Assembly: GCF_000430725.1 (NCBI RefSeq)
Contig: NZ_KE387203.1
Location: 65,134 to 129,133 of the forward strand
Origin: Azohydromonas australica DSM 1124
GTDB taxonomy: Bacteria; Pseudomonadota; Gammaproteobacteria; Burkholderiales; Burkholderiaceae_C
Direction of reading: 5' to 3'
DNA: 64,000 bases
Made by a program: the position numbers and the translations under genes. Below the pieces are notes generated by a model. That model saw only the letters and a program-made list of their open reading frames with translations. It was not told where the DNA came from and did not search any database. Each line of letters begins with the position of its first letter. The stretch's first letter is position 1. Shown here piece after piece: positions 41,973 through 55,234 of this stretch.

Positions 41973-42076
41973 AGCCTTCAGGCTGCCGCCCCGCGACAGA
42001 CCGCTTCCGGGGGGCGCCCATTACAAACGCCACCCACGACGGCGTCGCGTACAGACACGCACACCACAACGACGCA

Positions 42077-42111
42077 GCGGGCCGGCATGCACGTCGCACG
42101 CCGGCCCGCTG
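42077..42111 (-). terminator. hairpin between nnr and rnr
   Basis: AGCGGGCCGGC (42077-42087) pairs with GCCGGCCCGCT (42101-42111), loop 13 bases, 19 bases after the rnr stop in a 157-base convergent gap. There is no T run on either side, so it is a strong hairpin but a non-classical terminator. Confidence 0.5.
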
Positions 42112-42129
42112 GATGTTGAGGACGCGGGC

Positions 42130-44544
42130 TCAGTCGCGCTGCTTGGTCTTGCGAGCCGCGGCCTTGGCGGCCGACTTGGCAGCCGCCGTCTTGCGGGCTG
42201 CGCTCTTGCGTGCACCGGTCTTGCGCGCGGTACGCGCCGCAGCCTTGTGCGCGCGGCTCTCTTCCTTCAGTGCCTGCAACTGTTCCACGGCCGTGGCGGG
42301 CTGGTCGGCAGAGGCTGAGGCGTCCGCGGTGTCCCGCAGGGACCTCTCATCTGCACCTGCGGGCACGCCAGCATGCGGTCGGTCCACCGGCGGCGTGTCG
42401 GCGGAGGGCATGTCGGCTGTGACGCCCGCACTGGCCGATTCCCGGATCGGCTCGCCGCCCTTGCGACCACGGCGCCCGCGCGCGCGCGGTTCACTGTCCA
42501 CAGCCTTGCCCTGGACCCCGCGGCGGCCGAGCACACGCATCTCGGCACCTTCCTGCACCAGCCGGAAATCGATGCGCCGGCCGTCCAGGTCCACGCGGCT
42601 CACCTGCACGCGCACGCGCGAACCCACGACGTAGCGCACGCCAGTACGCTCGCCCCGCAGCTCCTGGCGCGTCTCGTCGTAGCGGAAGTACTCGCCTCCA
42701 AGCTCGGTGATGTGCACCAGACCCTCGACGTAGAGCGCATCCAGCGTCACGAACAGGCCGAAGCTGGTGACGGCAGTCACCGTGCCGCTGAACTCCTCGC
42801 CCAGCCGGTCGCGCATGTAGCGGCACTTGAGCCAGGCCTCGACGTCGCGCGAGGCCTCGTCGGCGCGGCGCTCGTTGGCGCTGCAGTGCGCGCCCGCGCC
42901 TTCCCACAGCTCCATTTCCTGGGGATGAGCCTTGGCCGCCTTGCCAGCGGAGCGCGTCCTGGGTGCCTCTTCCAGCGCGCCGCTGGCCAGCCGGTAACGC
43001 TTGCCCGCCAGCAGCGCCTTGATGACGCGGTGCACCAGCAGGTCGGGATAGCGGCGGATGGGACTGGTGAAGTGGGTGTAGGCCTCGTAGGCCAACCCGA
43101 AGTGGCCGGAGTTGGACGCGGTGTAGATGGCCTGCTGCATCGAGCGCAGCAGCATGGTGTGGATCTGCTGGGCGTCGGGACGGTCCTTGGTGGCCGCGGC
43201 GATGGCGGCAAACTCGCCCGGCGTGGGCTCATCGCTGACGCTCAATCCCAAGCCCAGCGCGCGCAGGTAGTTCTGCAGCGTCACGCGCTTCTCGGGCGTG
43301 GGGCCCTCGTGCACCCGGAACAAGGCCGGGTGCTTGTGCTGTTCGATGAAGTCGGCCGCACACACGTTGGCCGCGAGCATCGCCTCCTCGATGAGCCGGT
43401 GCGCCTCGGTGCGCACGCGCGGCACGATCTTGTCGATGCGGCCATTGGCATCGCACACGATCTGCGTTTCGGTGGTCTCGAAGTCCACCGCGCCACGGTT
43501 GCCGCGGTGCTTGAGCAGCACGCGATAGACCTCGTGCAGGTGCAGCAGGTGCGGCACCAGCTCCGCGCGCCGCGCCGCTTCGGGGCCGCGCGTGTTGCCC
43601 AGGATCGCCGCCACCTCGGTGTAGGTAAGCCGCGCATGCGAGCAGATCACGGCCGGGAAGAACTGGTACGCATGGATCTCGCCGTCCTCGCGCACGAGCA
43701 TGTCGCACACCATGGACAGCCGCTCCTGCAGCGGATTGAGCGAACACAGCCCGTTGGAGAGCTTCTCCGGCAACATGGGAATGACGCGGCGCGGAAAGTA
43801 CACGGAGGTGGCGCGCTCGTAGGCGTCCTCGTCCAGCGCGTCGCCAGGCTTGACGTAATGGCTCACGTCGGCGATCGCCACCACCAGGCGCCAGCCCTTG
43901 AAGGCGCTCTTGCCCCGACCGCTGGCATGGGGCTCGCAATACACGGCGTCGTCGAAGTCGCGCGCGTCCTCGCCGTCGATGGTCACCAGCGGCACGTCGC
44001 TGAGATCGATGCGGTGGCGACGATCGGCCGGGCGCAGCTTGTCGGGCAGGCCCGCCGCCTGCGCCAGCGTCTCGGGCGAGAAGCGGTGCGGCACCTCGTA
44101 CTTGCGCACCGCGATCTCGATCTCCATGCCCGGGTCATCGATCTCGCCCAGCACCTCGGTGACGCGGCCCACGGGCTGCGAGTACATCGAGGGCTCCTCG
44201 GTGAGCTCGATGGCCACCACCTGCCCGGCCGTGGCGCTGCCGGTCGCGTTCTTGGGAATCAAGATGTCCTGGCCGTAGCGCTTGTCCTCCGGCGCCACCA
44301 GCCAGACGCCGTTTTCGTGCAACAACCGCCCGATGATGGGTGTGCGCCGACGCTCCAGGATCTCCAGCACCCGCCCTTCGGGCCGACCCTTGCGGTCGTA
44401 GCGCACGATGCGCACGCGCACCCGGTCTCGGTGCAACACGGAGCGCATTTCCTGCGGCGAGAGGTACACGTCGCCTTCACCGTCGCGCAGCACGAAGCCG
44501 TGACCGTCGCGATGGCCCTGCACCACGCCTTCGACTTCGCTCAT
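42130..44544 (-). CDS. rnr: ribonuclease R
   Basis: An 804-residue 3'-5' exoribonuclease that degrades structured RNA and helps trans-translation. Cold-shock-like domains open the protein (GHGFVLRDGEGDVYLSP), the RNB domain has TIDGEDARDFDDAVYCE with the catalytic aspartates and HFTSPIRRYPDLLVHR, and an S1 domain (SGTVTAVTSFGLFVTLDALYVEGLVHI) follows. The last 45 residues are an Ala/Lys/Arg-rich, histone H1-like tail (ARKSAARKTAAAKSAAKAA), longer and more regular than the basic tail of the E. coli enzyme. Divergent from tRNA-Leu. Confidence 0.95.
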   Translation of the reverse strand: MSEVEGVVQGHRDGHGFVLRDGEGDVYLSPQEMRSVLHRDRVRVRIVRYDRKGRPEGRVLEILERRRTPIIGRLLHENGVWLVAPEDKRYGQDILIPKNATGSATAGQVVAIELTEEPSMYSQPVGRVTEVLGEIDDPGMEIEIAVRKYEVPHRFSPETLAQAAGLPDKLRPADRRHRIDLSDVPLVTIDGEDARDFDDAVYCEPHASGRGKSAFKGWRLVVAIADVSHYVKPGDALDEDAYERATSVYFPRRVIPMLPEKLSNGLCSLNPLQERLSMVCDMLVREDGEIHAYQFFPAVICSHARLTYTEVAAILGNTRGPEAARRAELVPHLLHLHEVYRVLLKHRGNRGAVDFETTETQIVCDANGRIDKIVPRVRTEAHRLIEEAMLAANVCAADFIEQHKHPALFRVHEGPTPEKRVTLQNYLRALGLGLSVSDEPTPGEFAAIAAATKDRPDAQQIHTMLLRSMQQAIYTASNSGHFGLAYEAYTHFTSPIRRYPDLLVHRVIKALLAGKRYRLASGALEEAPRTRSAGKAAKAHPQEMELWEGAGAHCSANERRADEASRDVEAWLKCRYMRDRLGEEFSGTVTAVTSFGLFVTLDALYVEGLVHITELGGEYFRYDETRQELRGERTGVRYVVGSRVRVQVSRVDLDGRRIDFRLVQEGAEMRVLGRRGVQGKAVDSEPRARGRRGRKGGEPIRESASAGVTADMPSADTPPVDRPHAGVPAGADERSLRDTADASASADQPATAVEQLQALKEESRAHKAAARTARKTGARKSAARKTAAAKSAAKAAARKTKQRD

Positions 44545-44567
44545 GAGCGCTGCGCCGATGGCGGTAT

Positions 44568-44597
44568 TTGCGTTCTGTTTTGTTTTGATGATAGAAT
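44568..44597 (+). promoter_or_regulatory. promoter of tRNA-Leu
   Basis: TTGCGT (44568-44573), an 18-base T-rich spacer and TAGAAT (44592-44597) precede the tRNA by 30 bases. This 80-base stretch is clearly more AT-rich than its surroundings and also lies upstream of rnr. Confidence 0.5.
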
Positions 44598-44627
44598 CTC
44601 AGCTGTTTTCGAGATGACGGAAACAAA

Positions 44628-44712
<85 letters not shown>

Positions 44713-44720
44713 CCAAATCA

Positions 44721-44750
44721 TAAAGGCCGGCGCGATGCGCCGGCCTTTTT
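44721..44750 (+). terminator. terminator of tRNA-Leu
   Basis: AAGGCCGGCGC (44723-44733) pairs with GCGCCGGCCTT (44737-44747) around GAT, then TTTTT, 10 bases after the tRNA. The following spacer to 44912 (about 50-57% GC) contains no open frame of note and no repeat of the tRNA 3' end. Confidence 0.88.
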
Positions 44751-44912
44751 CGTTTGGGCTTTTTTGAGCTTCAAACACTGGCGATCTCCACGACCCTCTT
44801 GCACACCACTTCTGCAAACGCTATCCAGCTTGCAGTTGCCAACGCAACATAAGCAAACGGCATGCCTCGCTGCGTGCCTTTGCGCCGAATACCACTTTCG
44901 CGCGAAACCAGT

Positions 44913-44939
44913 AAAAAAGGCCTGCAACTGCAGGCCTTT
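44913..44939 (-). terminator. terminator of the phosphoribosyltransferase gene
   Basis: AAAGGCCTGCA (44916-44926) pairs with TGCAGGCCTTT (44929-44939); minus-strand T6 follows. It lies 21 bases after the stop codon and ends the long minus-strand series that begins at rluB. Confidence 0.85.
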
Positions 44940-44959
44940 CCTCTTCAACGTCGCGGACC

Positions 44960-45481
44960 TCAGACCGCGAACTTGCGCGCCAGTCCGTCGGGGCGCAGGT
45001 TGTCGTACTCCTCGAAGGGCTGGTGGATCCACGGGCTCGTGGGCAGCAGCTCGACGTAGTAGTCCGGCGTGTAGCAGGAGACGCCCTTGGTCCAAATCAC
45101 GGCCGAGCGCAGCTCCTTGATGGCCGGGATACCGCGCAGCCGCTCCACGACCGCTTGCAGCGTGACACCAGAGTCCGCCAGGTCGTCCACCAGCAGCACC
45201 CGTCCGGCGAGCTCGCCCTTGGGCATGGTGATGTACTTGGCCATGTCCAGGCGGCCCTGCAGCGTGCCGCCTTCGTCACGGTAGGAGCTGGTGGACATGA
45301 TGGCCAGCGGCTTGTCGAACACGCGCGAGAGCACGTCGCCCGGGCGCAGGCCGCCACGGGCCAGGCACAGGATCTGGTCGAACTCCCAGCCCGATGCGGC
45401 CACCTTGAGCGCCAGACGCTCGGTGAGCAGGTGGTACTCGTCCCAGGAAACGTAGAGATGCTTGCCGTCGTCGGTGAGCAT
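44960..45481 (-). CDS. purine-type phosphoribosyltransferase
   Basis: A 173-residue type I phosphoribosyltransferase. RVLLVDDLADSGVTLQAV is the PRPP-binding loop (two acidic residues then small residues), ILCLARGGLRPGDVLSR is the PPi loop region and STSSYRDEGG the flexible loop. It probably converts a free purine base (xanthine, guanine or hypoxanthine) to its nucleotide, but the base cannot be assigned. It lies 19 bases downstream of purA, giving salvage next to AMP synthesis. Confidence 0.85.
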   Translation of the reverse strand: MLTDDGKHLYVSWDEYHLLTERLALKVAASGWEFDQILCLARGGLRPGDVLSRVFDKPLAIMSTSSYRDEGGTLQGRLDMAKYITMPKGELAGRVLLVDDLADSGVTLQAVVERLRGIPAIKELRSAVIWTKGVSCYTPDYYVELLPTSPWIHQPFEEYDNLRPDGLARKFAV

Positions 45482-45500
45482 GGTTGTCCTTGCTTGCTGT

Positions 45501-48033
<2,533 letters not shown>

Positions 48034-48061
48034 GGAAAACAGGCGGGGGATTAAAAACGAG

Positions 48062-48067
48062 ATTGTA
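48062..48067 (-). promoter_or_regulatory. promoter -10 of hisZ-purA
   Basis: Minus-strand TACAAT in GGGTACAATCTCG lies 28 bases before the hisZ ATG. A 6-bp inverted repeat (AGCGGC/GCCGCT, 48071-48076 with 48087-48092) sits just upstream. The -35 is weak. It suggests hisZ-purA-phosphoribosyltransferase has its own start despite the long colinear series. Confidence 0.5.
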
Positions 48068-48131
48068 CCCAGCGGCCGTGCGGGCAGCCGCTGACCGGGC
48101 ACTTCGGCCCAGTCAGCACCGTTCCGTCAGG

Positions 48132-48158
48132 GCCGCCGACAGCGCTGAGGCCGGCGGC
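48132..48158 (-). other. hairpin directly after hflC
   Basis: GCCGCCG (48132-48138) pairs with CGGCGGC (48152-48158), beginning right after the hflC stop codon, loop 13 bases. No T run. It may end or stabilise the hflX-hflK-hflC message upstream of the hisZ promoter. Confidence 0.4.
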
Positions 48159-49067
48159 TCAGCGACGAGGTGCGGCGGGTGCCGCCGCAGAGGCACCACC
48201 GCTCGAAGGGCTGCGCAGGGCGCGGAAGAAGTCGGAAGACGGGTCCAGCACCATCACGTCGGTCTTCTGGCGGAAGCTCGCGCGGTAGGCCTCCAGGCTG
48301 CGATAGAACTGGGCGAACTGCGGGTCGCGTCCAAATGCGTCCGCGTACAGCGCCGAAGCCTGCGCATCGCCCTCACCCTTGATCTTCTGCGCGTCGCGGT
48401 AGGCCTCGGCCACGATCACCTCGCGCTGCCGGTCAGCGTCGGCGCGGATGCGCTCGGCCTCGGCCGCGCCAGTGGAGCGCAGCTCGTTGGCCACCTGCTT
48501 GCGCTCGGATTCCATGCGCCGGTAGACCGCGTCGGTGATGTCGGCAACGAAGTCCACGCGCTTGACGCGCACATCCACGATCTCGATGCCGAAAGCCTTG
48601 GCCTCGTCGGTGAGACGCTGGCGCACGTCGTTCATCACGCGCTCGCGCTCAGTGGCCAGCACGCCGCTGACGCTGCGTCTGGTCACCTCTTCGTTGAAAG
48701 CCGCCTGCACCACGGGTGAGAGGCGGTTCTCCAGGTTGCGCATGTCGGTGCCGTTGTTGCGGATGAACTGGCGCGGCTCTGCGATGCGCCACTTCACGAG
48801 CCAGTCGATCACCAGGCTTTTCTTCTCGGCCGTAAAGATGGGCCGCGATTCCGGGCTGTCCAGCGTCTGGATGCGGCGATCCAGGAACACCACGTTCTGG
48901 AACGGCGGCGGCAGCTTGACCTTGAGGCCCGGCGTGGTGATGACCTCCTTGATCTCACCAAGCGCATACACCACCGCCACCTGGCGCTGGTCCACGATGA
49001 ACAAGGTCGAGGCCGCCAGCATCAGCGCGATCAGCGCGCTGGCCACGATGAGTCCGATGCGGTTCAT
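48159..49067 (-). CDS. hflC: FtsH protease modulator HflC
   Basis: A 302-residue SPFH/band-7 protein anchored by one N-terminal helix (residues 4-24) with the rest in the periplasm. LFIVDQRQVAVVYALGEI starts the SPFH domain and VKRVDFVADITDAVYRRMESERKQVANELRSTGAAEAERIR is the conserved helix region. With HflK it forms a cage around FtsH and limits its membrane-protein degradation. Ala/Pro-rich end. 25 bases after hflK. Confidence 0.95.
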   Translation of the reverse strand: MNRIGLIVASALIALMLAASTLFIVDQRQVAVVYALGEIKEVITTPGLKVKLPPPFQNVVFLDRRIQTLDSPESRPIFTAEKKSLVIDWLVKWRIAEPRQFIRNNGTDMRNLENRLSPVVQAAFNEEVTRRSVSGVLATERERVMNDVRQRLTDEAKAFGIEIVDVRVKRVDFVADITDAVYRRMESERKQVANELRSTGAAEAERIRADADRQREVIVAEAYRDAQKIKGEGDAQASALYADAFGRDPQFAQFYRSLEAYRASFRQKTDVMVLDPSSDFFRALRSPSSGGASAAAPAAPRR

Positions 49068-49092
49068 TGTGTTGTTGTCTCTTTCGTGCCGC

Positions 49093-50396
49093 TTAGCGGC
49101 TTTCGCGCTCGCGACCGCGGGCGTTGTCGCGTGAGCGCACATCGGCCACGTTGCCAGCGGCCGTGCTGTTGTTGCCGCTGGCCTCCGGCGTAGGCACGTT
49201 GGACGCCGCGGGCGGCGGTGCCATGGCCGTCGGCGCACCGGTCTGCTGCATCAGCTTGTCCAGCGGCAGGTACAGCAGGTTGGAGCCGTTGCGGCTGTCC
49301 ACCAGCACCTTGCTCACGTTGGACAGCACCTGCTGCATGGTGTCGGTGTAGAGCCGGTCACGGGTCACGCCGGGCGCCTTCTGGTACTCGGCCAGCACCG
49401 AGCGGAAGCGCTGCGAATCACCCTCGGCTTGCGCCACGACCCGCGCGCGGTACGCCTCGGACTCCTGGCGCAGCCGTGCGGCAGTGCCCTGTGCCTTCGG
49501 AATGACGTCGCTGGCGTAGGCCTGCCCTTCGTTCTTGAAGCGGTCGCGGTCCGCACCAGCCTTCACGGCGTCATTGAAGGCCGCCTGCACCTGCTCGGGC
49601 ACCTGGACGCTGCCCATGTTGACGTTGGCGACCACGATGCCCGCGTTGAGCCGGTCGAGCTGGCTCTGGATCGACTTCACCAGATCCTGGGCCACCGCGT
49701 CGCGCTGCTCGTACAGCACGGAATCCACCTTGCTGCGGCCCACGATCTCGCGCACGGCCGACTCTGCGGCCTGCACCACCGCCTCGTCAGGGTTGCGGTT
49801 CTCGAACAGGTAGGCGCGCGCATCCTTGAGCCGGTACTGCACCGTGAAGCGGATGTCCACGATGTTCTCGTCCTGGGTGAGCATCGAGGAGTCGCGCAGC
49901 CCCGTGGCCTGCACCACGGTGTTGCGGCCCACTTCCACCGAGCGCAGCTGCGTCACCGGCACCGTCTCGTGCGCCTGGAACGGGTACGGGAAGCGCCACT
50001 GGATGCCCGCATCGGCCGTGTACGCATAGCGACCGAAAGAGGTCACCACCGCCTGCTGGCCTTCCTGCACGATGAACACGCCGCTGCCCAGCCAGATCAG
50101 CAGCACCACGCCGGCAATCAGGCCAGCGCCGATGCCCGCGCTTTTCATGTCAGGCTGGAAGGACGGACCACCGCCGCCGTCGCCGCCGTTATTGCCCGGT
50201 CCCGGCCGGCCCGACTTGCCACCGAACAGGTTGGAGAGCTTGCGGTTGAAGTCGCGCCAGAGCTCGTCGAGATCCGGCGGCCCGTCGTTGCGGCCGTTGC
50301 TCATCAGAAGCGGCCTCGCCAGACGCCCCAGCAGGGCCTGCGCGGCGCCGGCCACGGAACGCAGTGGCGACGGCAGGGAAAGTTCAGGGTGGATGC

Positions 50397-50400
<4 letters not shown>
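49093..50400 (-). CDS. hflK: FtsH protease modulator HflK
   Basis: A 435-residue SPFH protein. A Gly/Asp/Pro-rich cytoplasmic N-terminus (residues 35-85), one transmembrane helix (about 88-108), then GVFIVQEGQQAVVTSFGRY and the band-7 domain with NMGSVQVPEQVQAAFNDAVKAGADRDR. The tail is Ala/Asn-rich and ends in alternating charges (SRDNARGRERESR). Its ATG overlaps the hflX stop by four bases. Confidence 0.95.
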
Positions 50401-51656
<1,256 letters not shown>

Positions 51657-51710
51657 GGTGTTAGTAATGGTGAACTCAGCTTGGAGGGCCGCCGCCGGGA
51701 TGGCAACAGA

Positions 51711-51953
51711 TCAGGAAGCTTCGTTCTGTTCCTGGGCATGGAAGTTCACTGCACGCCCGGGCACGACGGTGGAAATCGCGTGCTTGTAGACCATTTGCGT
51801 CACGGTGTTGCGCAGCAGCACCACGTACTGGTCAAAGGACTCGATGTGGCCCTGCAGCTTGATGCCGTTGACGAGGTAGATCGACACCGGGACATGCTCT
51901 TTGCGCAGCAGGTTCAAGAACGGGTCTTGTAGGAGTTGCCCTTTGTTGCTCAC
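51711..51953 (-). CDS. hfq: RNA chaperone Hfq
   Basis: An 80-residue Sm-like hexamer that pairs small RNAs with mRNAs. Sm1 motif [20 protein letters not shown] and Sm2 motif [10 protein letters not shown] are intact, including Gln8 of the proximal face and the YKH residues. The C-terminal tail is very short ([11 protein letters not shown]). It starts with GTG at 51953, with GGAG 8 bases upstream. Order der-hfq-hflX-hflK-hflC is the usual one. Confidence 0.97.
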   Translation of the reverse strand: MSNKGQLLQDPFLNLLRKEHVPVSIYLVNGIKLQGHIESFDQYVVLLRNTVTQMVYKHAISTVVPGRAVNFHAQEQNEAS

Positions 51954-52045
51954 GTGTTCTCCGTGATGAAAGTCCAGAAAGTCTGCACGTTAACACAGGG
52001 TCGCAGGGGCCCGCCCGGCACGGTTTCTGCAGACGTTCCGGCCCT

Positions 52046-53389
52046 TCACTCCTTATCGACGAAGGGGTTGTGCGACGACTTCATCTCGATGCGCAACGGC
52101 GTGCCCACCAGCTTGAAATGGTCGCGGATGCGCCCTTCCAGGAAGCGCTTGTAGCTGTCCGTGACGTGCTCCAGCGAGTTGCCGTGCACCACCACCACCG
52201 GCGGATTCATGCCGCCCTGGTGCGCATAGCGCAGCTTGGGCCGGAAGTGGCCGGCGCGCTTGGGCGCCTGGTGCTCCACCGCTTCGAGCAGCAGCCGCGT
52301 GAGCACCGGCGTGGGCATCTTGCGCGTGGCCGAGGCATGTGCATCGGCGACGGCCTTCCACAGCGGCCCCAGGCCCTGCCGCTTGAGCGCGGAGATGTGC
52401 AGGATCGGCGCGAACTTCAGGAACGCCAGCCGCTGCGCAATCGAGCGCTCCACGACCTCGCGCTGGTAGCTGTCCACCGCGTCCCACTTGTTGATCGCGA
52501 TCACCACCGCGCGCCCCGAGTCGAGCACGTAGCCGGCGATGTGCGCGTCCTGCTCGCTCACGCCCTGCATGGCATCCACCAGCAGCAGCACCACGTTGGC
52601 GTCGGCGATGGCCTGCAGCGTCTTGACCACCGAGAACTTCTCGATCGCCTCGAACACCTTGCCCTTGCGGCGCAGGCCCGCGGTGTCAATGAGCTCGAAC
52701 TTCTGTCCCAGCCGCTCGAAGGGCACGCTGATGGCGTCGCGCGTGGTGCCCGGCATGTCGAAGGCGACCAGCCGCTCCTCGCCCAGCCAGGTGTTGATCA
52801 GCGTGCTCTTGCCCACGTTGGGGCGCCCGGCCACGGCCAGCCGGATCGGCCGGTTGGCGGCTGCCTCCTCGCTCTCCTCCTCGTCCTCGTCGCCGAAGTC
52901 GAAGGTTTCCAGCACCGCTTCGAGCAGGCTGCGGATGCCCTGCCCGTGCGCGGAGGAGATCGGGTGCGGCTCGCCGATGCCGAGCTCGTGGAATTCGGCC
53001 AGCATCGGCGAATCCGACATGCCCTCGGCCTTGTTCACGGCCAGGAACACGCGCTTGTTGCACTGGCGCAGGTAGCGCGCGATGTCGTGGTCCTGCCCGG
53101 AGACGCCGTTGCGCAGGTCGGTCACGAAGACCACGGCATCGGCCTCGGCCACCGCCTGCTTGGTCTGCTTGGCCATCTCCGCCACCACGCCGGAGGGCTT
53201 GTCGGGCTCGAAGCCGCCGGTGTCGATGACGATGAACTCGCGCGAGCCCAGCCGCGCGTCGCCGTAGTGGCGGTCGCGCGTGAGCCCGGCGAAGTCGGCC
53301 ACGATCGCGTCGCGGCTCTTGGTGATGCGGTTGAACAGCGTCGACTTGCCGACGTTGGGTCGGCCCACCAGGGCCACCACGGGTTTCAT
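52046..53389 (-). CDS. der: ribosome-assembly GTPase Der/EngA
   Basis: A 447-residue GTPase with two tandem G domains, each with GRPNVGKS (residues 9-16 and about 188-195), plus DTGGF and DTAGL switch II motifs and a C-terminal KH-like domain (about 350-440). Required for late 50S assembly. An acidic Glu/Asp linker joins the two G domains. ATG 53389; a TTG one codon upstream is also possible. Confidence 0.97.
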   Translation of the reverse strand: MKPVVALVGRPNVGKSTLFNRITKSRDAIVADFAGLTRDRHYGDARLGSREFIVIDTGGFEPDKPSGVVAEMAKQTKQAVAEADAVVFVTDLRNGVSGQDHDIARYLRQCNKRVFLAVNKAEGMSDSPMLAEFHELGIGEPHPISSAHGQGIRSLLEAVLETFDFGDEDEEESEEAAANRPIRLAVAGRPNVGKSTLINTWLGEERLVAFDMPGTTRDAISVPFERLGQKFELIDTAGLRRKGKVFEAIEKFSVVKTLQAIADANVVLLLVDAMQGVSEQDAHIAGYVLDSGRAVVIAINKWDAVDSYQREVVERSIAQRLAFLKFAPILHISALKRQGLGPLWKAVADAHASATRKMPTPVLTRLLLEAVEHQAPKRAGHFRPKLRYAHQGGMNPPVVVVHGNSLEHVTDSYKRFLEGRIRDHFKLVGTPLRIEMKSSHNPFVDKE

Positions 53390-53402
53390 CAACGTTTTTT
53401 CC

Positions 53403-54518
53403 TCATTCAGGTCGGAAGGCGAACACGCCTCCCTTGCGCGTGATCACGATCACCGCGTCGCCGGCGCGCATCGGCGTGCCGACCACCGCGGAGCCGTCGG
53501 TGGACAGCCGCTGCAGCGTCTGCCCCGAGTCGCGCGACAGGAAATGCACATAGCCCTGCGCGTCGCCGAACACGGCGGCGCGCTCCAGCAGCAGCGCGCC
53601 GCTCAGGTCGCGGTTGAGCAGCTTGTCGCTGCTCCAGGCCAGCTCGCCGCTGGCGGCGTTCCAGGCGCTGATGCGGTCGCTGGCGTCGGCACCGACCACC
53701 TGCCGCGCATCGCCGCCCACGGCCATGGTGCCGCCCACGTTCTTGGCCCACAGCAGCGAGCCGCGCTGGGCGTCGACGCAGCCCACGGCGGCCTGGAAGG
53801 CCCGCGCGCACACCACGTCGCCATTGCGCTGCGCCGGCCCCACCAGGTCGGCCAGCCGCTCCACCTCGTTGGCGCCGCGCGGCAGCGCGACGGCCACCTC
53901 CCAGCGCAGCGTGCCCTGCAGCGGGTCCACGGCCGCCAAGCGCGGGCCCTGCCCCACCAGCAGCGTGTCCTTGAACGGCGCCAGCACGCCGGGCTGCAGC
54001 AGCGTCAGCGGCTCGCCGGGGCGCTGCAGCTTCCACAGCTGCTGCCCGTCGATGGCGTCGAAGGCCTGCACCACGCGGTCCACGCCCATCACGAACACGC
54101 GCTCGCCCGCCACCAGCGGCGCCGTGACCACGCGCGAGCCCAGGCGCTGCTTCCACAGCAGCTTGCCGCCCTCGAAGGTCAGCAGCTCGTTGTCGCGCGT
54201 CACCACGCTGGCGAAGCGCCCGTCGCTGCCCACGCCGGCGGAGATCTGCGTGCCGGCGCTGGCGCGCCAGAGCTCGCGCCCGCTGTCGGCCTGCAGCGCC
54301 AGCACCCGGCCGTCGCCGCCGGCCAGTACCAGCGTGTTGCCGCGCAGCGCGGGCATGAGCGGGAAGTCCACCGAGCCGACGCTCGCGTTCCACACGGGAC
54401 GCGCCGCCAGCTGGGCCGTGAAGCTTTCCAGCGGCGCGGGCTTGGGCTTGCTGCTGGACGCGCAACCGGCGGCCAGCACCGCCGCGGCCAGGGCGGCCCC
54501 GAGCAGGCGGCGGCTCAT
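53403..54518 (-). CDS. bamB: outer membrane assembly lipoprotein BamB
   Basis: A 371-residue lipoprotein; signal peptide with lipobox LAAGC, lipidated Cys19. The mature protein is an eight-bladed PQQ-type beta propeller (repeats such as [52 protein letters not shown]). It docks to BamA POTRA domains; bamA is elsewhere in this window. Its ATG overlaps the yfgM stop by four bases. Confidence 0.94.
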   Translation of the reverse strand: MSRRLLGAALAAAVLAAGCASSSKPKPAPLESFTAQLAARPVWNASVGSVDFPLMPALRGNTLVLAGGDGRVLALQADSGRELWRASAGTQISAGVGSDGRFASVVTRDNELLTFEGGKLLWKQRLGSRVVTAPLVAGERVFVMGVDRVVQAFDAIDGQQLWKLQRPGEPLTLLQPGVLAPFKDTLLVGQGPRLAAVDPLQGTLRWEVAVALPRGANEVERLADLVGPAQRNGDVVCARAFQAAVGCVDAQRGSLLWAKNVGGTMAVGGDARQVVGADASDRISAWNAASGELAWSSDKLLNRDLSGALLLERAAVFGDAQGYVHFLSRDSGQTLQRLSTDGSAVVGTPMRAGDAVIVITRKGGVFAFRPE

Positions 54519-55207
54519 TGCGCACCTCCGCTGGCTGCTGCGGAAGCGGCCGAGGCCGCGGCCGCCGCAGGGGCGGCGCCCAGCGCCGTGAGCTTGGCTT
54601 CCACCAGCTGGCGGTACTCCACCGCCGGGTCCATGCCGGCGTAGGCCGCCTGGTAGGCGGACTTGGCTTCGGCCGCCTTGCCCTGGAGCTGCAGCACGTC
54701 GCCGCGGCGATCCGCCGCCAGCGCCTTGAACTCCTCGCCCTTGACGCCGTCCAGCGCCTTGAGCGCGTCGTCGTACTGCTTCTGGTCCATCAGCACCGCC
54801 GCGAGGCGCAGCCGCGCGATGTCGCGGTAGGGGTCGCCCTCGGCCTTGTCGATGGCCCAGGCCAGCGTGGCGCGGGCGGCGTCGGCTTGGCCCTTCTCGG
54901 CCTGCACCTTGGCCGCCAGCAGCGCGCCCTGCGCAGCGTAGGTCGTGCCGCCGTGGCGCTCCCGCAGGTCATTGAAGGCCCGCGTGACCTTGTCGGCCTC
55001 ACCGCCTTGCGCCGCGCGCTCCAGCTCGCCGTACAGCGCGCCGGCCTTGTAGCCCTGCTCGCGCTGCCACCAGTTCCAGCCGTTCCAGGCCGCGAAGGCG
55101 CCCAGCACCGCGATCAGCACCCAGGTAATGAGGTTGCCGTACTGCTTCCAGAACGCCTTGAGCTGGTCGATCTGTTCCTGTTCCTGCAGGTCGAGAGAGG
55201 TGGCCAT
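54515..55207 (-). CDS. yfgM: YfgM-family tetratricopeptide membrane protein
   Basis: A 230-residue protein with a cytoplasmic start MATSLDLQEQEQIDQLKAFWKQYG, one membrane helix (about 25-43) and a periplasmic TPR domain (about 60-205). Known relatives (YfgM, AncA) associate with the SecYEG/PpiD translocon and periplasmic chaperones. The Ala/Ser-rich end is probably disordered. Place between hisS and bamB is conserved. Confidence 0.9.
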   Translation of the reverse strand: MATSLDLQEQEQIDQLKAFWKQYGNLITWVLIAVLGAFAAWNGWNWWQREQGYKAGALYGELERAAQGGEADKVTRAFNDLRERHGGTTYAAQGALLAAKVQAEKGQADAARATLAWAIDKAEGDPYRDIARLRLAAVLMDQKQYDDALKALDGVKGEEFKALAADRRGDVLQLQGKAAEAKSAYQAAYAGMDPAVEYRQLVEAKLTALGAAPAAAAASAASAAASGGAQ

Positions 55208-55234
55208 GAGGCTGTGAAGGGTCCTGAAAAGGGG

